Shown here: positions 38,001 to 47,903 of the stretch, piece after piece
Layout: each line of letters opens with the position of its first letter
Position numbering within the stretch: position 1 is the first letter of the stretch
From: Tigriopus japonicus
Taxonomy: Eukaryota > Arthropoda > Copepoda > Harpacticoida > Harpacticidae
Length of the DNA stretch: 64,000 bases
Direction: 5' to 3'
Assembly: GCA_010645155.1 (NCBI GenBank)
Contig: CM021312.1
Coordinates: 7,081,489-7,145,488, forward strand
Translations under genes and position numbers: made by a program
The notes under the pieces: generated by a model
The model's input: only the letters and a program-made list of their open reading frames with translations
What the model was told of the DNA's origin: nothing
Database searches by the model: none

Positions 38001-41000
38001 GAGATCGATTGAATAAAACAAAAATATGTTTGCAAAAGAAAAAAAACAATTTTTGAAGTACAAGTTGTGAACAAAAAAGCCTGCTCAATACCTTCAAAGA
38101 TTTATTCCAGGAACGTGATCAAACACAGAATGAAAAAACTAGAGTAACGACATGTTCGATACTTTGTTTACCAGCAATTCCGTGCGCTACTCTATTACAG
38201 GGTGCGCCATATAACATGGGTTGAAATTAGTGATGGACCGAAAGGGCTCATAACCGAAACCGAAAGTTTCGGCCGAAAGAGGGCTTAACCGAAACCGAAA
38301 CCGAAACCGAAAGCAGTGTTCACTGTTTACAAAATTGTTCAAATGCAAAATCCGCCTTAAAAATGAGAATGTGTTCGATGTTGGGTAGTCGCAAATTTTG
38401 AAAAATCTTAAAACTTAAATTTCAGAGGTTTTTGGACCAATTTTTTTTTTTCGATTTTGTTGTCAAACTCCATTTTATATAGTGCTTGTCTGCTTTCGAT
38501 TTCGGTAGGCATAACCGAAACCGAAACCGAAACCGAAATTTCGGCCGAAAGCGCTTTCGGTCCATCACTAGTTAAAATGCAAATTTTCAAAAGTGGAGCT
38601 TTTTGATCTAAATGATTTTTTTTCGAGCACTCGCATTAAATTTGCAAGCTAGAATATAAAATCATACTGTGATTGTTGTTAGCTTCTTTTTGTCTATTTG
38701 TATGGGTTAAATCAAATCGTCCACGGGTCAGATCAATGAAAAAGAAAGGGGCTCGGATCTTTAATTTACTTTGTGGGCCAGTTGAAAGGATTCTATAGCT
38801 CAATGTAATTATCAGATCAAAAATATTACTTTTCATGCCAACAATGAAAGCTTGTTTCTCTTTGCTCGGTCTTAAGTGTACAACCCTGAAAAATGTTTTG
38901 AACTCTTGGGCATTTTTATGCCTTTGATTTCCGAACGGTCGAGGCTTCAAAACAGTGCAAAAGAAAGCAGCCCAATTAAAACAACATGTCATATCAATAT
39001 TTGTGATTTAGGATTTAAACCATTTTGGCGTTCTTTCAATACTATACGAGGGGCGTACCAAAAAGAACGCAAATGGCTTGATAACTTGAGAACAGTAAAA
39101 TTGATGTAACCAATCATTAAGAGCTATTTTTGAACAGGATCATAGTCTCAAGTTCCAAAAGTGCAACCACCTCTTGAAGCAGGTGGAAACGGGATTTTTA
39201 GGGGTGTTTTTGTTGACCCCTACCAGAGTTTTCTGGGGACCCTTTAAGTTCTGGTTGTTGTTCTTTTCCAGCTCTTTTTCCTCAATGGGAACAACCAAAG
39301 GTTAAAAAATGCCATATCCAAATTACATGGTGATCAGTCCACAAATTGGAACCTTTTGTGGATCACAGAGACCTTGGTCTTCAATTTTTTGAGCGTGAAA
39401 AAACGACACCCTTCTTCCAACGATCTTGTGAGGCACAAACTAGGCTTCAGAATCCTTAAAACTATGCCAAAGGGAAGGCCACTCTTTGATGGAATCGTCA
39501 AAATGGTCATTGGGCTTTTTGACTCAAGAAGGTCCCTCACAGGCTCAATATTGTCAACCCATGACGCACATTTATTCAAATCTTGACTTCATTGACTGTT
39601 TGCTCTGATATCTTTCTTATGTTTTAGTCAAATTCGGCAAACTTGACTAAAATGTAGAGCCTTGACTCCGAAGATACCATTCAATGCGTTTTTCCATCTT
39701 TTTTGATCTTATTGACCTTGTATAAAGCAATAACGAAGTCGCGCATGGAGACCGTTTGGCAAAACTTCAGGGGGCCCAATCCACTTATTTTGACAGCTCC
39801 ATACAGGGTCAAAATCAGGGTTGTGAAAAATGTTTATAAGACAAATTTAGTAGCCAAAGCTCTGAAATTTTACGTGATGATTGTTTCTTTAAAATTGGTC
39901 GTGTAGATTAAAAATTACAGAATCGTTTGAATTATTTTTGGTATACCCCTCGTGTATGAGCCAAGTAAAACAATTAAACCATTTGTGAAGGGTTTTTAAA
40001 AACAGTGACAACATTTCAAAATGCCAATCAAACCCAAAATTTGCTCAACATATGCGGGTGGTAAAACCCTTGCAATAGAATCGTATGTATTTCTAATGAG
40101 ATAAAAATTGTTGCGCTAAAGTTTATAATACACCATCAAATTTCATTTCCTAGTTCAAAATTTGTTTTTGAAATGGTATGTGGTCCTTCGAAGCTCTTGT
40201 CATACTTTTTTTCGAAATCTCTCTTATTTTAACATATGTTGATATACATTGGTTCATGTGATAGCTTATTTCGAACTTATTCATTGAAACCTGATCAATA
40301 GTTGGGTTTTCAACTGGATTTTGAAGCAGGATTTGGTCAAGAAATAGTTAGCAAATCTGTCTTTCACAGAATCTCGATGTCCTTGGACAGTTCGTTGTCT
40401 GTGTCGAGGTGTCAGAAATATCTGACACCGTTTGAATGAACTCAGATCCAAGTTTTGACTAACGGAGAAGTCTTCAATGCACTTGACCTTTGCGTCGTCT
40501 GTTTGCGGTAAGTGCGAACCCTTTTTCGCGAGCTTTTCCACACATCATCTGACCTGATTCATTCATGTGGAAACACGCCGTTTCATTTTCCCCACAACGT
40601 TTTCCTGTCTCAACTCTGACTCACCTCCAAATGTTTTATAGGGCGTGTTTTGTAGCCATTTGCCGGACCCAAAGTCGATCAGTTTCAGTTTCAGAGTGCG
40701 AAGATCCACAATGATGTTCTCGTCCTGAAATGGCATTGAAACATCGGTCTTATGAATATTCGACGGACTGAGCTAATCTTTGAGCAATGAATCAAGACTA
40801 GAAGTTGCTCAGACTGACCCTGGGTGCACTGCATCTAGTACACAACAAGGAGGCGAAGGCTTGTCAAATTGTCGCATGAATTTCAATACTGTCATTGTGT
40901 GTACACAACATACGTAATAGCTCTTTGGAGGCGCCACCCTGTTATGTTATGTTTACTGAATGATTAAGTTTGAGGCGTGATTTTACGGGGACAAAGAAGA

Positions 41001-41865
41001 GTCTGTCTGATGGGATTTATCAAACTGGATGGACAATCCCTCTTACCTTGACATCGCCATGGAAAACGCCCCGACGATGGCAACTGTGGAGGATGTCGAC
41101 GATTTGGTGGAAGAAGTTTTGAGCCAGCCCTTCGGAAAGGGATCCCTCATTGGATATGAAGTCAAAGAGGTCTTGACAAGGCTCGGGTCTTTCCATGACC
41201 AAGATATAGATTTGTGCACACTCATAAACATTCAGTAGAGATATCACCCCTGGGAGATCTTCCACCTCTTGAAGTAAACTGATCTCTAAGGGAACCACTT
41301 TGGAACCATTCTGAAGAAAATAAACCAGTCTATTGTTTCAGTTCTCTCTTATTTTACATCCAATAATTACCTAGCAACAAATAAAAGAAAAAAGTTGTGT
41401 GCTCAACAAAATTAGTCATGTTTGAAAAATTTTGAGCTATGAGTTTTTCAAAGTTAATTTTGATACATAAAGTTTGGTGTACGTACAGGGCGGTCCATAA
41501 AAATATACACAAAAAACTCCAATCCCATTTATAAAAACGGACTTCCTTAATCCATAGTATCAAAATAGGTTTCAGATTTATCAGATCAAATGAGTTTACA
41601 GAATAGGGCGCGAAGTTCGAGTGTGCATTTGTTTTATGCGCTTCATTGTAAAAAAATTCCCGGATCACTTGACTTACTTGATTCCACGTGAGCACTCTAG
41701 ATTTGTCCACCTCCTTGATTGCCACCGGCAAGCCGTCCCGGGTTCGGATCCCGGCATAGACCATACCAAATCCACCACCCCCGATCACATTGCCCATATG
41801 ATAGTCTTGAAGGAACTCTGTTTGACAAGTGCATTGAGCAAGATCACCGTCCGGGGACGCCAGAC
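35001..41865 (-). CDS. PIM-like: PIM-family serine/threonine kinase, at least 305 aa, N-terminal exon missing
   Basis: Exons found, in order, are complement 41678-41865, 41047-41310, 40625-40724 and 35001-35368. All junctions keep phase and give 305 residues plus a split codon, against 313 for human PIM1, so only a short first exon is missing. Kinase landmarks are the glycine loop [17 protein letters not shown] (ATP lysine), LEISLLQEV (helix-C Glu) and the PIM-diagnostic hinge [30 protein letters not shown] and the PIM-type VWSLG in place of DxWSxG follow. The catalytic loop reads HGDVK where PIMs have HRDIK, so the Arg is Gly. PIM kinases are normally constitutively active and phosphorylate basic-context substrates in survival and growth signalling. 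The first in-frame ATG in the known part lies just before the glycine loop (YHMGN). The frame upstream of the acceptor at 41866 has no ATG before a stop, which supports a separate first exon. The last intron is 5.3 kb. Confidence 0.85.
38220..38578. mobile_element. hAT-like non-autonomous element with (ACCGAA)n interior
   Basis: The element proper is 38228-38570 (343 bp). Its ends are inverted: TAGTGATGGACCGAAAG at the left and CTTTCGGTCCATCACTA at the right. It is flanked by near-identical 8-bp sequences, GTTGAAAT (38220-38227) and GTTAAAAT (38571-38578), as hAT transposition produces. Inside both ends are tandem hexamers of the ACCGAA type around an inverted TTTCGGCCGAAA core. There is no transposase frame. 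It sits inside the last intron of the PIM-like kinase gene. Confidence 0.75.
39043..39956. mobile_element. Degenerate Tc1/mariner-like element, about 914 bp
   Basis: Imperfect inverted ends of about 22 bp, TAtACGAGGGGcgTACC and its partner TAcACGAGGGGtaTACC, start and finish with TA, the usual mariner target. An 82-codon minus-strand frame (39334-39579) contains [10 protein letters not shown] followed by an alpha-helical stretch that could be the N-terminal helix-turn-helix of a transposase. No DDE catalytic part survives. It lies in the last intron of the PIM-like kinase gene. Confidence 0.6.
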
Positions 41866-42419
41866 CTATAATAACACATGATTCAGGGTACTTGGGTCTG
41901 TTTTTTTGAGTGACTCTTCACATCATTCATATGTGCGAATGATGTAGGACTTTTAAGCGATTAAGAGCGAACGAACAAGAAACCGAAATAGTTCATTTAT
42001 CCATGGCTCTTGTCAAGCCTCGTCTATTATTCCAAGTGCGGTACCAAGTCACCAGAATTAGAAAAATCCCATGTCACTCATTGCAAAATTGCATTGGGAT
42101 GTATAGTAAGTCTTATGAGGGGATTTTGGGAAGACTTTAACCTTTGGGATGAATGGGGAGTGTTTGTTAAGGAGGCGGTACATTACTGATAATGGGTGTT
42201 CCCACTCAGGTAGTTTCAAGGCGACGTTGCCAAAAGCTGTATGAAATATTGTCAATTAGGATTTTAGGAATAATAAGGAAGCCAGACTGGCCACGCATAC
42301 TTGCACGTTCATAAAAGTGCTTAGTGTGAGTGCTTACCCAGAAGGCGAGAGATCGAATCCTGTTGGGGATAGAATTGACACTATCGTTAAAAATCTTTTA
42401 CCATCAAGGGCTTAAAGCT

Positions 42420-43146
42420 CTCGAGTTCTCCTGGACCTGATGATGTGACATCTTAGTTTTTGATGAAATGTTCACAGACTCTTGCCCCTGTTTTCTCCTA
42501 TTTTATGCGTTGCATCTTAGATCAGGGCAAGTTTCCCTCTTCTCTAAAAGTAGCTCATGTCGTTCCAATTTTTAAGGGCGGAGATAAGTCACTCCCTAGT
42601 AATTATCGGCCCATTTCTCTGACCTCCAGCGTTGCAAAGGTTTTTGAGAAGATTATGAAGTCCAAGCTTGTAGATTATTTGGAAGTCCATGATTTAATTC
42701 CTTCTGGACAGCATGGGTTTCGAGCTCATTTTAGTACAGTCCCCCAATTGGTTGACCATATTGAGCAAATCATTGAAGGGCTCGAAAGCCATGAGTCAGT
42801 TGATGTAGTTTATCTTGACTTTGCCAAGGCCTTTGATAAGGTAGATCATGGTCTTTTGCTCGATCAACTCAAAGAGTTTGGGGTCCAGGGTAAGGTCCTG
42901 AATTGGATTGATAGTTTTATGAGCGAAAGGAAGCAATTGGTTAAGGTTGAAGGATCTTTTAGTGGAATGGATGATGTCAAGTTAGGTGTTCCACAAGGTT
43001 CAATTTTAGGTCAGCTCCTGTTTATTCTCTGTATTGCTCCTCTCCAGAAGTTTAGAACAAAGGCCAGTATTTCTTCATATGCTGATGACACAAAATTAGT
43101 TTGTGGAAGGAATGGTCAGGACTCAAAATGTTTAGTTGAAGACTAA
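42420..43146 (+). pseudogene. Non-LTR retrotransposon reverse-transcriptase fragment
   Basis: The translation carries RT-domain motifs in order: SSPGPDDVTS with an in-frame stop after it, then VVPIFKGGD, NYRPISLTS, YLDFAKAFDKVDH, GVPQGSILG (followed by QLLF where PLLF is usual) and the catalytic YADDTK. It is a LINE of the jockey/CR1 kind. The copy is truncated: the endonuclease domain is absent upstream and the thumb and C-terminal part are lost after YADDTKLVCGRN. The stop codon at about 42453 also breaks it. A related copy lies on the minus strand at 56820-57730. It could encode nothing active. Confidence 0.85.
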
Positions 43147-43363
43147 ATCGATCTCGTTTTTTTGTGTCGAAAATTTTCGATCTCGTTGTTTTAGGTGGAA
43201 TTTTTTTGGCTTAAAAAATAGCTTCTGCAATGAAAGTTGAATAAGTTTCTCTGTCATGAGCTTTTCTATACTGCCATATTCTGCCAATCGACTCCCCCCC
43301 CCTGCCAATGAAAATGTTCACTGCCTCCTTGTACTTTTTGCTGTTTTATCTTTTTGTACCCTG

Positions 43364-43396
43364 TTTGCTGCCACTTTTCGCAAAAGTGGCAGCAAA
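43364..43396. repeat. Perfect 15-bp hairpin
   Basis: TTTGCTGCCACTTTT and its exact reverse complement AAAAGTGGCAGCAAA are separated by CGC. The site is about 220 bp after the LINE RT fragment. A role as a foldback-element end or a recombination scar is possible; nothing next to it identifies one. Confidence 0.6.
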
Positions 43397-45284
43397 ATCT
43401 GCCACCTGACATCGCTACCTGACCATTTGAAGGGAAAAAAGTTAATGCCTGAGACTACTAAATTATAAGTGCTTTGACTAAAGGTTGCCACGCCGATTCT
43501 GCATGTGAAGTAAAAGGTTTCATAAAATGAGTTCACTTGAATTTATTACGTGGACTGAAACATCAAAAGTTCAATTGCCTTGATTTAAGAAGCAGTAAAA
43601 TGTCTACTTTAAATAGGTGATGGTTGAATTTGAACCATTTCAAGTTTAAATTGCTCCCAAAACTTCACCACAGTTCAAATTCATTTTTCATTAAATTATG
43701 ATGAATAGAATTTATAGAAAGTGTTATAAAAATGCGAAATTGATGATGTTTAACCAACCTCCATCCACTAAAAAGGTTGAAGTGCTCCAAAGTCCCCTTT
43801 ATATATTACTGTGCGTCGTTAGTTGGTCTTAGTTGTGGCACAATTGCAGTAGGTTCAACCAACTCACCTAGTGAGACCCACCAAGCACGTTGGTTGATGC
43901 ACTTAGCCCTCACTCCCTTCTCTACTTTTGAACCATGCAAAGAGTCCCTCGCTCTTGTCAATGGTTGTTCCTCTTCAAGTTTCCAGCTTTGCCTTAGTAA
44001 CATTGGAACATAACGACTACATAGAAGCCTTTCCTGAGTCATGGAACCGGATGTCTTTTTGGCACTGTCATGAACCTTTACGTGATATTTAAGGAATCGT
44101 TTGTTCTACATCTTGGAAGGAAAAAATCGATTCAACCCGCCGAAAGCTTGCCAGTCACTTCCCTGGCTTTAGACCTCTATGCATCGCTGTAATACGGGTG
44201 CATTTCCGTCTTTCGCGGCGAAGTTCAAGTCAGAAAAGCCATGCACACTTCACAATCGAACCCCTGAACTCGAACAGAACCTTCAGTACAAACTCGTGAT
44301 TGATGAATGGCTTTTCTGAAATAAAGTCTAGGTAATATGTGTGTTTAGGGAACCTTGGAGGAACATTGGTCAAGGAATCTTGTCGACGTCCAATGGGGGT
44401 TTGGAGAGATTAGAAGGGTGCAAAGTTTCATTGTCAGGTTCTTGATTAAGGGCAGATTGAATTAATTTTGCACGAGATTTCCTTTCATTCTCAGGACTAT
44501 CTTCTCACGAGCTCTTGTCGACGACAATGGATGGGGCATGTGCATTTGCATGCTTCAATTGCACTTTCATACTTTGACTTTCTGCAAATGGGACTGATGC
44601 AAAATGCAAGTTTTCTTTCATTTATTCTGCAACCAATTCCCCTCGGACCCAAAATTCGCGCCAATCTCCAAATCCGCGAGCACATGTTTTATTAGGGTTA
44701 TTACTTCGATCCTAATGGATTCATCAGCTGTTCTGTGAGTGATGTTTCCGTGGAGTACAAATAGTTAAGGGGAGTGGCAAATAATTCCAATTGAACGCAA
44801 GTTCATTGTTCGATCGTAAAATGATGGTCATGGAGTCAATTGCGTTCAAGATTGGAAATTTTCCATTGAAATGACGTCGATAACGAGATCTTGCCTCAAT
44901 GGTAAACACCTTGTACGTCACTCTTTATCCATCCCATTCCAGTTGTTGTTTCGGTATCAATAAGTACGTAAGATACACTTGGTTCTCAAATCAAGTCCAT
45001 TGACGTAATCAACCCCAAATGCGAATGTAAGTACACAAGGTACTTTGTTGAAGCAGAAGTTGCCAATTCAAAATGGCACTTGAAGGTTCGGCATGTTTGG
45101 ACTTTGCCTCGTTTCGTTAGGTCAATTTTGGAGGATGAAGGCACATGGATAACTGGTTTCTGTATAGTTCAACCCCCATAGAAAGAGCTCGCACCAAGTA
45201 CGTACTAGTTGGACTTGAAAACAAGATCGAACCCAAACATCGAGCCTCCACTGTACATACATCATCCAAAGTGTGAAGATGCTT

Positions 45285-45844
45285 TACGAGGGGAGATTCC
45301 AAATCATTGCCATGAGAGGGCCGCAATATAAAGTTGAGTCATTTCTTTCATAAATAGCGGTATATTCCGTTTCAACGTTTTTTCTGATCGAAAATGAGTT
45401 GCAGATATTTTTATTCTGATCGATTTCATGTTTAAGTGTTCGATATGATTCAAAAGAAAGGTTTTGTCGTTCAAGGCATAATAATTTCAGCATGGTCAGT
45501 GACACTGTATCAAAAATAGTATGAAGATTTAACATATTGTACAAGAGAAAGCAAAGTAGCTTCTATTTCTAAATTCTTTTTTATACTTGAAGCAAAAACG
45601 TGAGGAAGAGAAAATCAGCCTTTCCTATTACAATTTAGTTTGATATCGGATGTATTACATACACAAAGCCTATGGGGAGCAAGGTTATAATTATTTTCAA
45701 ACTATTCTTGCAACAAAAATAAGACTAATTATCAACAATGAATAAAACTATGTTGTGTTTTTTTTGCACTATTTTGGATTTTTTTGCAGTCATATTGTTC
45801 CTCAGTTATCAAAGTCGCCTGGTTTTGGTGGAATGCCCCTCATA
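45285..45844. mobile_element. Possible TA-flanked TIR element, about 560 bp
   Basis: The left end reads TACGAGGGGAGATTCC. The right end, read inverted, is TATGAGGGGCATTCC, a match with one gap and one or two substitutions. Both ends start with TA. The TACGAGGGG core resembles the element at 39043-39956. There is no recognisable transposase. The inverted match is short, so chance cannot be excluded. Confidence 0.4.
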
Positions 45845-47252
45845 TATTGAGTTCCACTCAAGTGTCTTTTATTTCGAGGCAAGCTGACTTTTGAGAAAGT
45901 GTATGTTGTGGTCCTTTCACGAGTTTATGCCAAATGGCGTGAGACAAGTTTGATTTTTCGAAGACAAATTAGTTCAGGAACGGGAGAAAAGCAAGACAAA
46001 ATATGCTAAAAATATGCAATGCAAAAGAAAAAAAACATGTTAAATAGTCAATGTTTTACCAATGATCGATCATTTGAAACACTCTACTAATCCATATTCT
46101 TGATGTCAACTTTTGAGGATGTCATTTCTTCGCAAAAATCTTAACAAACTTTGGATTTATCGTAAAAACTAAGATGTCAAGACGAATGCGCATTTCTTTT
46201 CTTCAACTTTGGAAACATAATTGATATAAACAGAGATAATTTCAATTGAACTAAAAATCCTCAAACTTTAAATGCCAAATAAAACATTTTTTCGGAATAT
46301 TGATCAAATAATTACTTATTACCAACTTCCCAACAAGTAACTTAATATCGTAACGTCATTTTTTTTTGAGAATTCCCTATTCCTCATTTCTCCTTCTCAT
46401 CGATGTAATTATCTAATCATATTGAACATTAGATCTTGAATATAGAAAAGCTACTTCCCAAATGCAAAACCATCAAACTTCATCATTGAGGATCAATCGT
46501 CAGATTTGAAAAAAAAATCCTCTTTTTCCTGTCTACTCAATCTTTGAAGTGTGCAAACATTTTTTTTCGTTCATTCTGCGATTGATTTGGTAAGAACATA
46601 CAACTGGTGATCAAACGGTAGAGAAATATAAGAGATGGAGAAGCATCAATAGGTTGGTGCAGGGTGTTTACTTTCCTTTTGGAAAGTGTGTACTTTAACA
46701 CCTTCAGCAAATCGACTTTAAAGGCCATTCAGTTTGTCATCGATTGATTTGGGAGACGACATGAAGATCTGAAGGGACTCTCTATGCCATAGTGCAAAAA
46801 TTCGGAACTGGCTTCAGATTAGCTAATAATCGATCATAAATCAAGATTGTACGGTCAATAGTTTTAAATTTCAGTTTTGAAACTTTCCCTAAGCTGTGGG
46901 CTTTTTTGACACACCTCTTGCCGGTGTAAATTTATCTTTTACGCCACAAAATGAAAACGTACATTGATGACTTTATTGGCCGAGACGGTCGTGATAAGCC
47001 TATTCAGCAAATTTGGTAGAATATCAAGCCGCTTCAGGTAGTGTTATGTAAACAACGATCAATATTAAACGAGATGATGTGAATTCGATATTGTGTTGCC
47101 CTTGTTAAATCGATGAATTTTTGATTTTTTCATCAAGGAAAAGCTGTTCTAATAAACGCACGCGGAAAAAAATCACTACCTGTTTTATGGGGATACTTTG
47201 GTTCTGGATGACTTTTAGATGCTCTATTATCCGATGTCGTGGTGGATCCAAG

Positions 47253-47369
47253 GCTAGCATGTTCCAAGATTAACTCGGGTGAGTGGTAGTTCAAGAACTC
47301 TCCCGTTGATTGTTCCATGTTCCAATTTTGATGAAATATCGAATCCCACGAGATCACATGTGATTTACA
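47253..47369. repeat. Dispersed repeat, copy A
   Basis: This matches 51389-51511 in the same orientation at roughly three quarters of positions, with shared blocks such as GGGTGAGTGGT, TTGATGAAAT-like and AGATCACATGTGA. It is of unknown origin and lies just downstream of the CFAP100 gene. Confidence 0.6.
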
Positions 47370-47556
47370 AAGAGATGATGCACTTTTGCATGCAGCACAA
47401 ATTCTTGGGCAGTTGAACGCGATTGGCAAATAGTACACGGAGACCTAAGATGTTCCTGCTCTCTCCACGATTAATGTGCAACTAGTCGAGAAAGTGAAAC
47501 TCGCCATAGAGAAATTTTTGCCGGCATTCCGGAAGGACAGCGAGCGAGTAAGCAAG

Positions 47557-47564
47557 TATATAAG
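47557..47564 (+). promoter_or_regulatory. TATA-box-like site TATATAAG
   Basis: The octamer lies about 190 bp upstream of an ATG at 47745 that opens a 10-codon frame running straight into a strong donor (GAG|GTAAGT). This could be the first exon of a plus-strand gene overlapping the 3' end of CFAP100. No downstream exon can be recognised, so it remains a candidate. Confidence 0.25.
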
Positions 47565-47903
47565 TAAGCCTCGTTGGCCTCGCAATACGCTGTCAACATC
47601 GAGTGCCCTCGTTGAACGTAAATATATCCAGACGGGGAAAGCCACCTAACGATTTGTACAGACAGATGAGGGAGGCAAGTCTAGTCAGTCAGCTCTTATC
47701 TACATTGACATAGGCGACCGACGATTGCTTCTGAAACTTCAGAAATGATCTGGAACATTTACAGTCGGCTCCGAGGTAAGTATATATTTCAGGTTCAAGG
47801 CCTACCACGAGGCACCAGAAACGGAAGTCCACGGAAATTAGCGACAATCGACGCACGAAACCTCGATTGTTTTGATTGTGGGGGGTTTCAGAAGCCTTCA
47901 AGT

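Larger units (their letters stand above)
41866..47903. other. Gene-poor interval between PIM-like kinase and CFAP100
   Basis: The missing first exon of the kinase should lie somewhere here on the minus strand, but it is too short to identify. The interval holds a LINE RT fragment, a perfect hairpin, a TA-flanked TIR element, one copy of a dispersed repeat and a TATA-like site. The rest, including the AT-rich 45540-47110, shows no gene. Confidence 0.5.

Noticed and set aside
38198..40945. A larger TIR element bounded by ACAGGGTGCGCC and an inverted ACAGGGTGGCGCC
   Set aside because: Only about a dozen bases match, the CAGGGTG string is common in this window (also 5639 and 41487), and one of the proposed ends lies beyond the PIM exon at 40625-40724.
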